A stretch of 64,000 bases of DNA, taken from NCBI RefSeq assembly GCF_030464885.1, contig NZ_JALPRJ010000011.1:101120-165119 (forward strand). Reading direction: 5' to 3'. Origin of the DNA: Caballeronia sp. SEWSISQ10-4 2 (GTDB lineage: Bacteria > Pseudomonadota > Gammaproteobacteria > Burkholderiales > Burkholderiaceae). A program made the position numbers and the translations under genes. This document shows, piece by piece, positions 45,817 to 55,970 of the stretch (position 1 is its first letter; every line of letters starts with the position of its first letter). The notes beneath the pieces are model-generated. The model was not told the origin of the DNA, made no database searches, and saw nothing but the letters and a program-made list of their open reading frames with translations.

Positions 45817-48800
45817 CTAGGCGACTTGCCGCGTCTCACCGCCTGGTGACGAACGCCACCGCACGAGCAACGCATTCCACTTCACACGCGCCGCATTCAC
45901 GTTGTTGTCCTTCACATGGCCATAGCCGCGCATGGAATCGGGCAGACTCGCCAGTTCGATCGCCAAAGGCAATTTCTCGACCGTCAAGCCGCCGATCAAC
46001 TCCTTCACCAGCGCCTCGTACTCCTCGATCAACGCCCGTTCCATCTTCCGTTCTTCGGTCTTGCCGAAGACATCGAACGAAGTACCGCGCAGGAACTTCA
46101 TCTTCGCCAGCACCTTCATTGCGGATAAGACCCACGGGCCGTACTGCTTCTTGATGAGATGACCGTGCGCATCCTTCTTCGAGAACATCGGCGGGGCGAG
46201 GTGGAAATTGATCTTCCAGTCGCCTTCGAAGCTACCCTTCAAGCGCTCGACAAACGCCGGATCGGCATATAAACGCGCGACTTCGTACTCGTCTTTGTAC
46301 GCCATCAGTTTGTGCAGATTCCTCGCGACAGCTTCGGTCAGCGCGTACTGGCCATCGACAGAACCCATTGAGGCTTCCACCTTGCGCACTTCTGCCACGA
46401 GCCGGCCGTAACGCGCCGCGTACGCTTCGTTCTGGTAGTCGGAGAGATAAGCGATGCGCTTTTCAATCAGCGCATCCAGCGCCTTCGGCGTGTGCAGCGC
46501 GATGATCTTGCTGCCGCCTTGCTGAGAGGAACCAGACGATACCCCGCCGCGACCTTGCGCCCTGACGAGCCGTTCGACGCCGTCAAGATCATGCGCGGCG
46601 TGACGTCCCCATTCGAACGCCGCGAGATTTTTCTCAACCTGCACCGCGTTTAATTCGATTGCACGCACCAAAGACTCATGCCGCAACGGCACCCAGCCGC
46701 GCTGCCACGCAAAACCCAGCACGAACGGGTTCGTGTAAATGGCATCGCCCAGCAAGGCAACAGCAAAGCGATTGGCATCGACGAGAGCAACATGCTCGCC
46801 CGCGGCCGTGCGGATATCGGCTTCCGCGCTCGCACCCGGGAAGCGCCAGTTCGGGTTCTTGATGAATTCAGCAGTCGGCGTTTCGGCGCTGTTCACCACC
46901 ACACGGGTATGGCCGGGTTGCATGCGCGAGCCGCACTCATCGCTGGCGGTCACGATCGGATCGCACCCAATCACCAGATCCGCTTCGCCCATTGCGATGC
47001 GGGTTGCGTGGATATCGCCGGGATGCGTCGCGATCTGCACATGGCTCATCACGGCGCCGCCTTTTTGCGCGAGGCCGGTGACGTCAAGTACGGTCACGCC
47101 CTTTTGCTCGAGATGCGATGCCATGCCGAGCAACGCACCGATCGTCACGACGCCCGTGCCGCCCACGCCCGTGACCAAAACGCCATACGGCCGGTCGATC
47201 AACGGCAGCTCAGGCATGGGCACCGGTGGCATTGCGTCGCCGGAAATACTCGATACCTTCGGCTTCTTCAACTGTCCGCCTTCAACCGTGACGAAGCTCG
47301 GGCAGAACCCGTTCACGCACGAGTAGTCCTTGTTGCAGGTCGACTGGTTGATCTGGCGTTTCGTGCCATATTCGGTGTCGAGCGGTTCGACCGACAGGCA
47401 ATTCGATTTCACCGAGCAATCGCCGCAGCCTTCGCACACGGCTTCATTGATGACCACGCGCTTCGCCGGATCTGGATACGTACCGCGTTTCCTGCGCCGG
47501 CGTTTTTCCGTCGCGCAGGTCTGGTCATAGATCAGGATCGTGGTGCCGGTAATCTCGCGTAGCGCACGCTGGACCTCGTCGAGTTTCTCGCGATGGAACA
47601 CATCAATACCCGGCGCCAATCCCACGTTCGCTTGATATTTCTCGGGTTCATCGGTGACGATCACGATCTTCGTCGCACCTTCGGCCGCGAGCTGATGCGT
47701 GATTTGCGGCACGGTGAGCACGCCATCGACGGGCTGGCCGCCGGTCATTGCCACCGCATCGTTGTAGAGGATCTTGTACGTGATGTTGGTCTTCGACGCG
47801 ATCGCCGCGCGGATTGCGAGCAGCCCGGAGTGGAAGTACGTGCCGTCGCCGAGATTGGCGAACACGTGTTTGTCGTTGGTGAACGGCGCTTGCCCGATCC
47901 ACGCGACGCCTTCGCCGCCCATCTGGCTGAACGTGCTCGTGCTGCGGTCCATCCAGACGGTCATATAGTGGCAACCGATACCGGCAAGCGCACGCGATCC
48001 TTCAGGCACATTCGTCGATGTATTGTGCGGGCAGCCCGAGCAAAACCACGGCTTGCGCTCCGCTTCCACACGCGGTCGCGCCAGCGCTTTTTCCTTCGCT
48101 TCGATCACCGCGATACGCGTGGCGATGCGCGCGCGGACATCGGCGGGAAGATCGAACTTGTCGAGCCGCGTGGCGATTGCTTTAGCGATGATCGCCGGCG
48201 ACAACTCGTAGTGCGCAGGTAGAAGCCAGTTGCCCATCGGCACGGACCATTCGCCGCCTGCACCATCCTTCTCGTCGAACTTGCCGAACACGCGTGGCCG
48301 TTGCGCATCGGGCCAGTTATAAAGCTCTTCCTTGATCGCGTATTCCAGGATCTGGCGCTTCTCTTCAACGACCAGAATTTCTTGCAGTCCGTGGGCGAAC
48401 GCATGCGCGCCTTGCGCTTCGAGCGGCCACACGCAACCGACCTTATACAAACGAATGCCGATGCGCGCGCAGGTTTCGTCGTCGAGACCCAGATCGCTCA
48501 ACGCCTGACGCACATCGAGATAAGCCTTGCCCGCCGTCATGATCCCGAAGCGCGCATGCGGCGATTCGATCTCGATCCGATCCAGTTTGTTCGCGCGCAC
48601 ATAGGCGAGCGCCGCGTACCACTTGTAGTCGAGCAGCCGCGCTTCCTGAACCAAAGGCGGATCAGGCCAGCGGATATTGAGGCCGCCATCGGGCATCGCG
48701 AAATCTGTCGGCAGGACAATTTGCGTGCGATGCGGATCGATATCGACAGAAGCCGACGATTCCACCACATCGGTCACGCATTTCATCGCGACCCAGAGGC

Positions 48801-49422
48801 CGGAGTAACGGCTCATCGCCCAGCCGTGCAGGCCGAAGTCCAGATATTCCTGCACATTCGACGGAAACAGCACCGGCAAACCGCACGCCTTGAAAATGTG
48901 TTCGGACTGGTGCGCGAGCGTGGACGATTTGGCGGCGTGGTCGTCACCTGCGAGCACGAGTACACCGCCATGCGGGGAGGAGCCCGCCGAATTGCCGTGC
49001 TTGAACACATCACCGGTTCTATCGACGCCCGGCCCCTTGCCGTACCACATCGAGAACACGCCGTCGTATTTCGCGCTGGGATAAAGATTGACCTGCTGCG
49101 AGCCCCAGACGGCCGTGGCCGCGAGGTCTTCGTTCACGCCCGGCTGGAACACGACCTGGTGCGAAGCGAGATGTTTTTTCGCTTTCCACAGATGCTGATC
49201 GAGCGCGCCGAGCGGGGAACCGCGATAGCCGGAAATGAACCCGGCGGTGTTGAGTCCCGCGGCATGATCGCGTTGTTGTTGCAGCATCGGCAGCCGAACC
49301 AGCGCCTGTATGCCGCTCATGTACGCGCGACCGCGCTCCAGCGTGTATTTGTCGTCGAGGGTGACGGAATTTAGCGCGGCTTCTAGGGAAGCTTGTTGTT
49401 CCGCGTCAAGGGGGGCATTCAT
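45817..49422 (-). CDS. Indolepyruvate ferredoxin oxidoreductase, fused subunits
   Basis: A 1201-aa fusion of the two subunits of this enzyme. It decarboxylates aryl-pyruvates (from aromatic amino acids) to aryl-acetyl-CoA, handing electrons to ferredoxin. The order is: alpha-like thiamine-PP/pyrimidine part near residues 30-350, catalytic core with CSGCPHNTST and NLGDGTYFHS (ThDP-binding), an Fe-S stretch (VCEGCGDCSVKSNC), then the gamma-like domain (GVGGTGVVTIGALLG) and a C-terminal tail. This fusion is known from proteobacteria. Near hppD and the paa operon it fits a route from phenylalanine/tyrosine to phenylacetyl-CoA. Confidence 0.92.
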   Translation of the reverse strand: MNAPLDAEQQASLEAALNSVTLDDKYTLERGRAYMSGIQALVRLPMLQQQRDHAAGLNTAGFISGYRGSPLGALDQHLWKAKKHLASHQVVFQPGVNEDLAATAVWGSQQVNLYPSAKYDGVFSMWYGKGPGVDRTGDVFKHGNSAGSSPHGGVLVLAGDDHAAKSSTLAHQSEHIFKACGLPVLFPSNVQEYLDFGLHGWAMSRYSGLWVAMKCVTDVVESSASVDIDPHRTQIVLPTDFAMPDGGLNIRWPDPPLVQEARLLDYKWYAALAYVRANKLDRIEIESPHARFGIMTAGKAYLDVRQALSDLGLDDETCARIGIRLYKVGCVWPLEAQGAHAFAHGLQEILVVEEKRQILEYAIKEELYNWPDAQRPRVFGKFDEKDGAGGEWSVPMGNWLLPAHYELSPAIIAKAIATRLDKFDLPADVRARIATRIAVIEAKEKALARPRVEAERKPWFCSGCPHNTSTNVPEGSRALAGIGCHYMTVWMDRSTSTFSQMGGEGVAWIGQAPFTNDKHVFANLGDGTYFHSGLLAIRAAIASKTNITYKILYNDAVAMTGGQPVDGVLTVPQITHQLAAEGATKIVIVTDEPEKYQANVGLAPGIDVFHREKLDEVQRALREITGTTILIYDQTCATEKRRRRKRGTYPDPAKRVVINEAVCEGCGDCSVKSNCLSVEPLDTEYGTKRQINQSTCNKDYSCVNGFCPSFVTVEGGQLKKPKVSSISGDAMPPVPMPELPLIDRPYGVLVTGVGGTGVVTIGALLGMASHLEQKGVTVLDVTGLAQKGGAVMSHVQIATHPGDIHATRIAMGEADLVIGCDPIVTASDECGSRMQPGHTRVVVNSAETPTAEFIKNPNWRFPGASAEADIRTAAGEHVALVDANRFAVALLGDAIYTNPFVLGFAWQRGWVPLRHESLVRAIELNAVQVEKNLAAFEWGRHAAHDLDGVERLVRAQGRGGVSSGSSQQGGSKIIALHTPKALDALIEKRIAYLSDYQNEAYAARYGRLVAEVRKVEASMGSVDGQYALTEAVARNLHKLMAYKDEYEVARLYADPAFVERLKGSFEGDWKINFHLAPPMFSKKDAHGHLIKKQYGPWVLSAMKVLAKMKFLRGTSFDVFGKTEERKMERALIEEYEALVKELIGGLTVEKLPLAIELASLPDSMRGYGHVKDNNVNAARVKWNALLVRWRSSPGGETRQVA

Positions 49423-49738
49423 TGTGGGGTCTCTCCGCCAACGTTTGGGATCACCAAAGCACTTTAGGGCGTTCGCGTCTTGTGAACGCGTCAGCCGGGA
49501 TTCCGAGTGTGCCTGTTTTGGATTTCTTCCAGCACTGGTAAAAACCCGCTGAAAAGTAATTTCAACTTTGCACAGGTGTTACGACGTGTAAAAACGGCCG
49601 GATTTCGATGTCATCGGGGAACCGCTCGCGTCGAGCCTATTCAAACAGCCCGATCGTTCCGCGTTTGCCGGGGTTTCGGCCTGCAGGCGAGCGCACGATT
49701 GTTGGACATACCGATGCACGCAGTTGAAGGAGGAAGTA
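49423..49738. other. Gap before small exported gene (316 bp)
   Basis: Between the divergent oxidoreductase and the small gene at 49739 I see no gene. The region must contain promoters for both. No clear repeat or hairpin stands out. Confidence 0.45.
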
Positions 49739-49930
49739 GTGAAACAACGATATATCCAAAGCTTTCTGATGGTTTCCGCAGCATTTTTTGCGATGAATAC
49801 GCCGGTTCGCGTCGGCGGTCCGGCTGGATCGGAAGTAACGGTCTCCGGCGTCCCGCGAATTTCACAGGTTCGCGTCGAACAGGTTTCGATTAAACAAGCG
49901 ACGGATAACGAGGACAATTCCGACGCTTGA
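49739..49930 (+). CDS. Small exported protein, unknown function
   Basis: A 63-aa product starting with GTG at 49739 behind a strong GGAGGA. An in-frame TTG at 49724 overlaps that RBS and is rejected. The first 25 residues are a weak signal peptide or membrane anchor (FLMVSAAFFAMNT); the remainder is hydrophilic and acidic at the end (ATDNEDNSDA). I do not recognise a family. A strong terminator follows at 49950-49987, so it is a single-gene unit. It is too small for confident calling, but RBS and terminator support it. Confidence 0.55.
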   Translation: MKQRYIQSFLMVSAAFFAMNTPVRVGGPAGSEVTVSGVPRISQVRVEQVSIKQATDNEDNSDA

Positions 49931-49949
49931 GGATTGTTGTTAACGCCGC

Positions 49950-49987
49950 AAAAAAAACCGGGGATCGATTCGATTCCCGGTTTTTTT
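49950..49987. terminator. Hairpin terminator, 13-bp stem
   Basis: aaaccggggatcg (49955-49967) and cgattcccggttt (49971-49983) pair with one G-T wobble around the loop att. A-run and T-run flanks let it serve the small plus gene and hppD on the minus strand. Confidence 0.87.
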
Positions 49988-50006
49988 ATGGTGCTACGCG
50001 GCGCGC

Positions 50007-51109
<1,103 letters not shown>

Positions 51110-51173
51110 GCTTCGTCTCCTGAACCGTGAGGACTATTGAGACAAGTTTATCGATGAAAGCGCGGCGAATACT

Positions 51174-51189
51174 TGCGATTTAAATCGCA
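51174..51189. promoter_or_regulatory. Perfect 16-bp palindrome TGCGATTTAAATCGCA (candidate Lrp site)
   Basis: The palindrome lies in the middle of the 134-bp gap between divergent hppD (start 51109) and the Lrp gene (start 51244). Its size and symmetry fit a dimer-binding site for the adjacent Lrp/AsnC regulator. Confidence 0.55.
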
Positions 51190-51243
51190 CATGACTACGA
51201 TGACGCACGTTCATGCCGTCATTACGTCAATGGGAGGCAGAAA

Positions 51244-51747
51244 ATGGCTAAAGTCGAACTCGATGCCATCGATCGGAAAATTCTCGCGATTCTTCAGGTG
51301 AACGGACGGCTGTCGAACCAGGACATCGCCGATCAGGTGAACCTGTCACCGAGTCCCTGCTTGCGCCGAATCCGGCGGCTGGAGGAAGAGGGCGTGATTC
51401 GCGGTTACGTCGCGCTGCTCGAGCCGCGGCTGCTCGGGCTTGGGCTGCTCGCGTATGTCAGTGTGCGGCTGGAAAAGCGTGGTGGGACGACGGTAACCGC
51501 GGGAATGAAAAATCCGCCGACGCACGCCGATCGGTTTCGCGAAGCCGTGCACGCATGGCCGGAGGTCGTGGCCTGCGACGCGATGACCGGTGACATGGAC
51601 TATTTGCTGCGCGTCCAGGTGGAAGACATGGAGCACTTTTCACGCTTTGTGCAGGATGAATTGCTGCACCATCCGTCGGTGATCGACGTTAAAACCAGCT
51701 TCTCGCTGGAGCGCTTCAAGGAAACGACGGCGCTGCCCATCCGCTGA
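51244..51747 (+). CDS. Lrp/AsnC-family transcriptional regulator
   Basis: A 167-aa regulator. The N-terminal helix-turn-helix is ELDAIDRKILAILQVNGRLSNQDIA, then LSPSPCLRRIRRLEEEGVIRGY. A C-terminal RAM domain has the DYLLRVQVEDMEHFSRFVQDEL pattern for amino-acid binding. It is divergent from hppD with a perfect palindrome between them, so I infer control of 4-hydroxyphenylpyruvate breakdown, probably in response to tyrosine or phenylalanine. The RBS GGGAGGCAG precedes the ATG. A terminator follows at 51774-51798. Confidence 0.9.
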   Translation: MAKVELDAIDRKILAILQVNGRLSNQDIADQVNLSPSPCLRRIRRLEEEGVIRGYVALLEPRLLGLGLLAYVSVRLEKRGGTTVTAGMKNPPTHADRFREAVHAWPEVVACDAMTGDMDYLLRVQVEDMEHFSRFVQDELLHHPSVIDVKTSFSLERFKETTALPIR

Positions 51748-51773
51748 CCCTGTCAGCTAGAAACCCCAGACGC

Positions 51774-51798
51774 AAAAAAGGCGGCTTTCGCCGCCTTT
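51774..51798. terminator. Hairpin terminator between Lrp and GNAT genes
   Basis: aaaggcggc (51777-51785) pairs with gccgccttt (51790-51798) around a four-base loop (tttc), with an A-run on the left and a short T-run on the right. The flanking genes are convergent. Confidence 0.8.
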
Positions 51799-51835
51799 CG
51801 TGCTTTTGCGCATGCTTGCTGATTTGTGCCCTGAA

Positions 51836-52507
51836 TCAGGCCGCGTCCGCAGTAGGCATGAACGCCTGAAACATTTGCGATGCCCGGCGCGCCTGGCGCT
51901 TGACCGCGTAATCGAAGACCGCTGCTTGCTCCTGCAACATCTCCGCGATGATGCTGCTCTGGTCAGCGGGTGTCAGCGACAGATAAGCGTCGGCTTCGCC
52001 ATACGCATATTCGATCTTCATCCCCGACTTCTTCGCGATGTGCATCATGGTCGAGTTTCGTGACAAACAATGCATGTAGAGCATTGAAACGTGCGTGTTG
52101 CGGCCGCGGATGGCGGCACGCTCGAACAGGCGGCTACCCACGCCACGGCCGCGCGCACTTTCCAGTACCGACACGCCGAACTCCGCCGTACGCTTGTCGC
52201 CTTCGGCTGGCAGATAGGCCAGATGGCCGACACCGACGAGGTTCAAGCGGTCGTCGAAGACGCCGAACACGGTGTCACGCGAAAAGTCGATATTCGCGAC
52301 ATAGTTCTCGATCACACGATCCGGCACGATCTGGCCGAAGCGCAGCAGGCGGTCGTCTTCGTCGAGAGCGAGGAAGTGGGTGAGCAGGCGTTCGCGATCG
52401 GTGGAGGACAGTTCACGAACGAGAACGGGCGAACGACCGGCAGCTGTCTGCGAGCGATCGGCTGCTGCGAGGATCGATGCGGTGTGGCGGTTGAAAGGCA
52501 TGTTCAC
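51836..52507 (-). CDS. GNAT-family N-acetyltransferase
   Basis: A 223-aa acetyltransferase. The acetyl-CoA-binding loop is visible as SARGRGVGSRLFERAAIRGR, with the beta-strand motif AEFGVSVL before it. A long C-terminal helical tail (SIIAEMLQEQAAVFDYAVKRQ) follows. The substrate is not known. The promoter region beyond 52507 is AT-rich, unlike the neighbourhood. It is on its own transcript. Confidence 0.83.
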   Translation of the reverse strand: MNMPFNRHTASILAAADRSQTAAGRSPVLVRELSSTDRERLLTHFLALDEDDRLLRFGQIVPDRVIENYVANIDFSRDTVFGVFDDRLNLVGVGHLAYLPAEGDKRTAEFGVSVLESARGRGVGSRLFERAAIRGRNTHVSMLYMHCLSRNSTMMHIAKKSGMKIEYAYGEADAYLSLTPADQSSIIAEMLQEQAAVFDYAVKRQARRASQMFQAFMPTADAA

Positions 52508-52721
52508 GATGGTGGCTCCTGGATTCGTCGTGCGACATGGTGCGTCGCAAAACGAATTTTAGCCGAACCACCCGATGAGCACTAGGGAAAACCCGTAATT
52601 GTCTATGGAGCCTACCGTCTAATTGTTATGTATTAACAATAAAAATCGTTAAAAAACAATGAATTGTGGCGTGTTGTGTGGAACGCACGGTCCCTCGGCT
52701 ACAAAATGCCGCATTGCAACA

Positions 52722-53327
52722 TTAACTGTCCCCGTTCATGCCGTGCTCGATCACGCTGACAACCTGCTCCGCGAACTCGCGATAGCCCAGCTTCCCGTCC
52801 GGCTTGAGCCACGTGAACGTCCAGTTGATCATGCCGAACACCATCATGGTGAGCGCGGTCTGGTTTTCCTTGGTCGCCCGCTTCGGATAGGCGCGCGCGA
52901 GTTGCCGGGCGAACGCCGCGACAATGCCGCGCTGGCGTTCGAGCACGATTTCACGCTGCGTGTCCTCGAGGTATTTCACGTCGTTGAGCAACGCGACGTG
53001 CCGGCTATGGGACGTTTCGTATTCGGTGAGGAACGCGCGGACCAGTTCCGCGAATGCCTCGCGCTCGGTCAAGCCGCGGCGCTGGCTCGCGCCTTCCACT
53101 TCCGCGATGATCAGCATCAGCCGCTTCGTGTAGCGGTCGAGCAGGTCGAAAAGAATGGCTTCCTTGCTCGCGTAATAGTGATAAAGCCGCGCCTTTGAGG
53201 TGCCACTGGCTGCGGCGAGATCGGCCATCGACGTGCTCGGATAGCTGGTCTGCGCGAATTTGGCGGCGGCGAGTTCGAGGATCTGCTCGCGTTGTGTGTC
53301 GTGGTCAGGCGCTCTTGTACGGGCCAT
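52722..53327 (-). CDS. TetR-family regulator, likely repressor of the paa operon
   Basis: A 201-aa TetR regulator. The N-terminal helix-turn-helix is TSYPSTSMADLAAASGTSKARLYHYYASKEAILFD (in parts), then an all-helical ligand domain. In beta-proteobacteria a TetR protein of this kind (PaaR) represses phenylacetate genes and is released by phenylacetyl-CoA. Here it lies downstream of the DUF1835 gene and the paa operon on the same strand, and a perfect TetR-type palindrome (58128-58143) lies in front of paaA. I infer PaaR function from context, not from binding data. Confidence 0.82.
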   Translation of the reverse strand: MARTRAPDHDTQREQILELAAAKFAQTSYPSTSMADLAAASGTSKARLYHYYASKEAILFDLLDRYTKRLMLIIAEVEGASQRRGLTEREAFAELVRAFLTEYETSHSRHVALLNDVKYLEDTQREIVLERQRGIVAAFARQLARAYPKRATKENQTALTMMVFGMINWTFTWLKPDGKLGYREFAEQVVSVIEHGMNGDS

Positions 53328-53388
53328 TGAGTCTCGAAGAAGTGCTGGGTCGATCGGGGATTCTAAACGCGGCTATTGCGCGGCAAAT

Positions 53389-54204
53389 TTAATGTACGGC
53401 GCGGCGAAGTCTGGCCTCGGCTATCTTGGCGAGATCGCCGCGAATCTGGAGTTTGCCGGCCGCGACGAGTTCACGACAGCGCCAGAAAGCAATCGCATCG
53501 CTGACCAGAAAGCCGAAGCTCGCGCCCATCACCTGGCCGGCGAGCCGGCGCGCTTCCTGCCAGCCATCGCTGGCTATCTGGAGGATGGTTTCATCGACGT
53601 CGGCATACGTGCCGGAAATGAACGTGTTGTCACGCCACCGGCGAGTGTCGCTATTGATCTGCTTCACTTCCTGCCATTCCAGCGCCAGACGGCTAATGCG
53701 CAATACGGAAATGGGCGCGGCCGTCGGCAACTTGGCGCCTAGTTCGGCTGCTGTGAACATGCCGGCCGCCGTCGCGCTGTCATCCCGGGCACGGCGTTGT
53801 TGCGTGCCGTCGGCGGCGGTGACGAAGGGCAGGTCTTCATGGCTGAGTTTGGCTTCGTTCAGGCGTTGCGGCGCGTTGCGCAGCGTGTAGGCCACTCGCC
53901 GCAGCGTTAGCTGGTCACTTGCGCTCTGGCCGTGCCAGATCACGACCTGCCCGCTGTCCTGCGCGAGTTCGCGCAAGAGTGCGTCCTGTTCCTTGAGCTT
54001 CGATATGAAGTCGAACTTGTGTTCGTTCAGCACCTGCTGCCAGAACAGCGCGCGGGTTTCCGGGTTGTCGTCGATCCCCCTAAGCTGGCCGACCGCAAGG
54101 TCGTCCTTGAGCGGGATGACGCGTTCGTCGCGGGCCGCTAATTGCAAGGCTTCGCGCAAATTTTCGGCGGCGTCGTCGCCGTTGGTAACGTGAATGGTGC
54201 TCAT
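53389..54204 (-). CDS. DUF1835-domain protein, unknown function
   Basis: A 271-aa protein from the ATG at 54204. The N-terminal DUF1835 domain begins MSTIHVTNGDDAAENLREAL and includes VVIWHGQSASDQLTLRRVAY. A C-terminal domain with RRWRDNTFISGTYADVDETIL follows. Members have no firm function; the fold of DUF1835 is enzyme-like. It lies between paaE and the TetR gene on the same strand, so it could be co-transcribed, though 136 bases separate it from paaE. An upstream in-frame start at 54273 is less likely. Confidence 0.75.
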   Translation of the reverse strand: MSTIHVTNGDDAAENLREALQLAARDERVIPLKDDLAVGQLRGIDDNPETRALFWQQVLNEHKFDFISKLKEQDALLRELAQDSGQVVIWHGQSASDQLTLRRVAYTLRNAPQRLNEAKLSHEDLPFVTAADGTQQRRARDDSATAAGMFTAAELGAKLPTAAPISVLRISRLALEWQEVKQINSDTRRWRDNTFISGTYADVDETILQIASDGWQEARRLAGQVMGASFGFLVSDAIAFWRCRELVAAGKLQIRGDLAKIAEARLRRAVH

Positions 54205-54340
54205 CAGTAACGGTGACCGCAAACGTAAGAAGGCCGCCCGGCGCGCGGTGAGTGCGGCGACAAGACGCGGCACACCGCTTTCGAAACGGGCGACCCCTAG
54301 TGTAAGCGAATCGAATCAGCGCAATCCGCCAACCCGGCGC

Positions 54341-55429
54341 TCAACGTTCGTCATAGCTCACAACCACGCGATCCGAGACCGGATGGCACTGGCAGGTGAG
54401 CACAAAACCCGCATCGATTTCATGCTGCTCCAGCGTGTAGTTCTTCTCCATGCGCACTTCGCCTTCCAGCACTTTCGCCCGGCACGTGCAGCACACACCG
54501 CCTTTACAGGCATAAGGCAGCGCGAGCCCCGCCTTCAACCCGACGTCGAGCACGCTCACGCCTTGATACGGCAGGCGCAGCTTGCGTTTTTTGCCATCGA
54601 TAACCAGTTCCAGATCGGCCGCCGGCGTGTCGTCGGTGATTTCGATGGGCGGCACGCCCGCTTGCGGCAACGGCGTCCCGAAGCGTTCGACATGAACCTG
54701 CTGCGGCGGCACGCCCGCGCTTTTCAGCGCTGCCTCGGCGGCGTCCATCATCGGGCCGGGGCCGCAGATGAAGGCTTCATCGATTTCATTCGCGGGAACG
54801 AGCACCTCCAGGAAGGCCGCGCACTTTTCCTGATTCAGCACGCCGTTGAACAACTCGACGTCCTGCAAATCATCCGATAGCACGTGATACAGCGAGAACC
54901 GGCTCATGAAACGGTTCTTCAGGTCTTCCAGTTCTTCGGCAAACATGATCGCGTCCACGCTGCGGTTGCCGTAGATCAGCGTGAAACGGCTGGTCGGCTC
55001 GGTTTCCAGTGTCGTCTTGACGATCGCGAGCACCGGCGTGATGCCCGAACCACCCGAAAACGCGGCGTAATGCTTCACGTGATCGGCGTTCAGGTGCGTG
55101 AAGAAGCGGCCATCGGGCGTCATGACTTCGATTTCATGGCCGGGTTTCAACGTGTCGAAAGCGAAGTTCGAGAAGCGGCCGCCGCGCACGCGCTTGATGC
55201 CGATACGCAATTCGCCGTCGCGATCGTAATCCGTCACACCGACACAAATGGAATACGAGCGCCGCGTTTCTTCACCGTCAATATGCGTCTTCAACGTGAC
55301 GAACTGGCCCTGCGTGAAGCGGAATGCGTCGCGTAGATTTTCGGGGACGTCGAAGGAAACCGTGACGGCGTCGGCGGTTTCGGGACGGACGTCGCGGATG
55401 CGCAGCGAGTGGAATTGCGGAGTCGCCAT
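54341..55429 (-). CDS. paaE: Phenylacetyl-CoA epoxidase reductase subunit
   Basis: A 362-aa reductase. The N-terminal FAD-binding barrel has ETRRSYSICVGV, followed by the NAD-binding domain (SGGSGITPVLAIVK, CGPGPMMDAAEAAL). A C-terminal plant-type 2Fe-2S ferredoxin has CKGGVCCTC and a distal CQCHP. It passes electrons from NADPH to the PaaABCD epoxidase that opens the phenylacetyl-CoA ring. The frame extends to 55705, but the ATG at 55429 starts the known PaaE N-terminus. It is the last gene of paaABCDE. Confidence 0.93.
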   Translation of the reverse strand: MATPQFHSLRIRDVRPETADAVTVSFDVPENLRDAFRFTQGQFVTLKTHIDGEETRRSYSICVGVTDYDRDGELRIGIKRVRGGRFSNFAFDTLKPGHEIEVMTPDGRFFTHLNADHVKHYAAFSGGSGITPVLAIVKTTLETEPTSRFTLIYGNRSVDAIMFAEELEDLKNRFMSRFSLYHVLSDDLQDVELFNGVLNQEKCAAFLEVLVPANEIDEAFICGPGPMMDAAEAALKSAGVPPQQVHVERFGTPLPQAGVPPIEITDDTPAADLELVIDGKKRKLRLPYQGVSVLDVGLKAGLALPYACKGGVCCTCRAKVLEGEVRMEKNYTLEQHEIDAGFVLTCQCHPVSDRVVVSYDER

Positions 55430-55437
55430 GGTCGTTT

Positions 55438-55965
55438 TCAGTACGGTTTGAAGTAGTCGAACGGCTCGCGGCAATCCATGCAGCGATACAGCGCCTTGCA
55501 CGCCGTCGAGCCGAATTGCGCGAGGCGTTCGGTATGCGATGACCCGCAGCGCGGGCAGGCCGGTTTGTCCACGACGCGCGGCACGAAGCGGATCGGCCGC
55601 TCTTGCGGGGCGTGTTCGTTTGAACCGCAATTGCCCATTGGCGGGGCGATGCCGTATTGCTTGAGTTTGTCGCGGGCCGCGTCGGTCATCCAGTCGGTGG
55701 TCCACGCCGGCGCCAGCACTGTCTCGATACGATGTTTTGCAAAGCCCGCTTCGTTCAACGCGGCGCCAATGTCTTCCGCAATCTGGGACATCGCCGGGCA
55801 GCCTGAATACGTGGGCGTGATGACGATTTCAAGCGTGTCGTCGGCGGTGCGGCGGACGTCGCGGAGAATGCCCAACTCGCGTATCGATACCACCGGGATT
55901 TCCGGATCGGGCACGGCGTCCAGCACTTCCCAAACGCGGTCGAGCGAAGCTTCAGCGGTCATCAT
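55438..55965 (-). CDS. paaD: Phenylacetyl-CoA epoxidase maturation subunit, MIP18-like
   Basis: A 175-aa protein. The first 100 residues are the MIP18/DUF59 domain (VPDPEIPVVSIRELGILRDV and PTYSGCPAMSQIAEDI). The end is a zinc ribbon with C137-x2-C140 and C162-x2-C165. PaaD is thought to help assemble the iron centre of the epoxidase. The start may be the ATG at 55965 or a GTG at 55974 that overlaps the paaC stop (GTGA); in either case the two genes are coupled. Confidence 0.9.
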   Translation of the reverse strand: MMTAEASLDRVWEVLDAVPDPEIPVVSIRELGILRDVRRTADDTLEIVITPTYSGCPAMSQIAEDIGAALNEAGFAKHRIETVLAPAWTTDWMTDAARDKLKQYGIAPPMGNCGSNEHAPQERPIRFVPRVVDKPACPRCGSSHTERLAQFGSTACKALYRCMDCREPFDYFKPY

Positions 55966-55970
55966 CGCGT

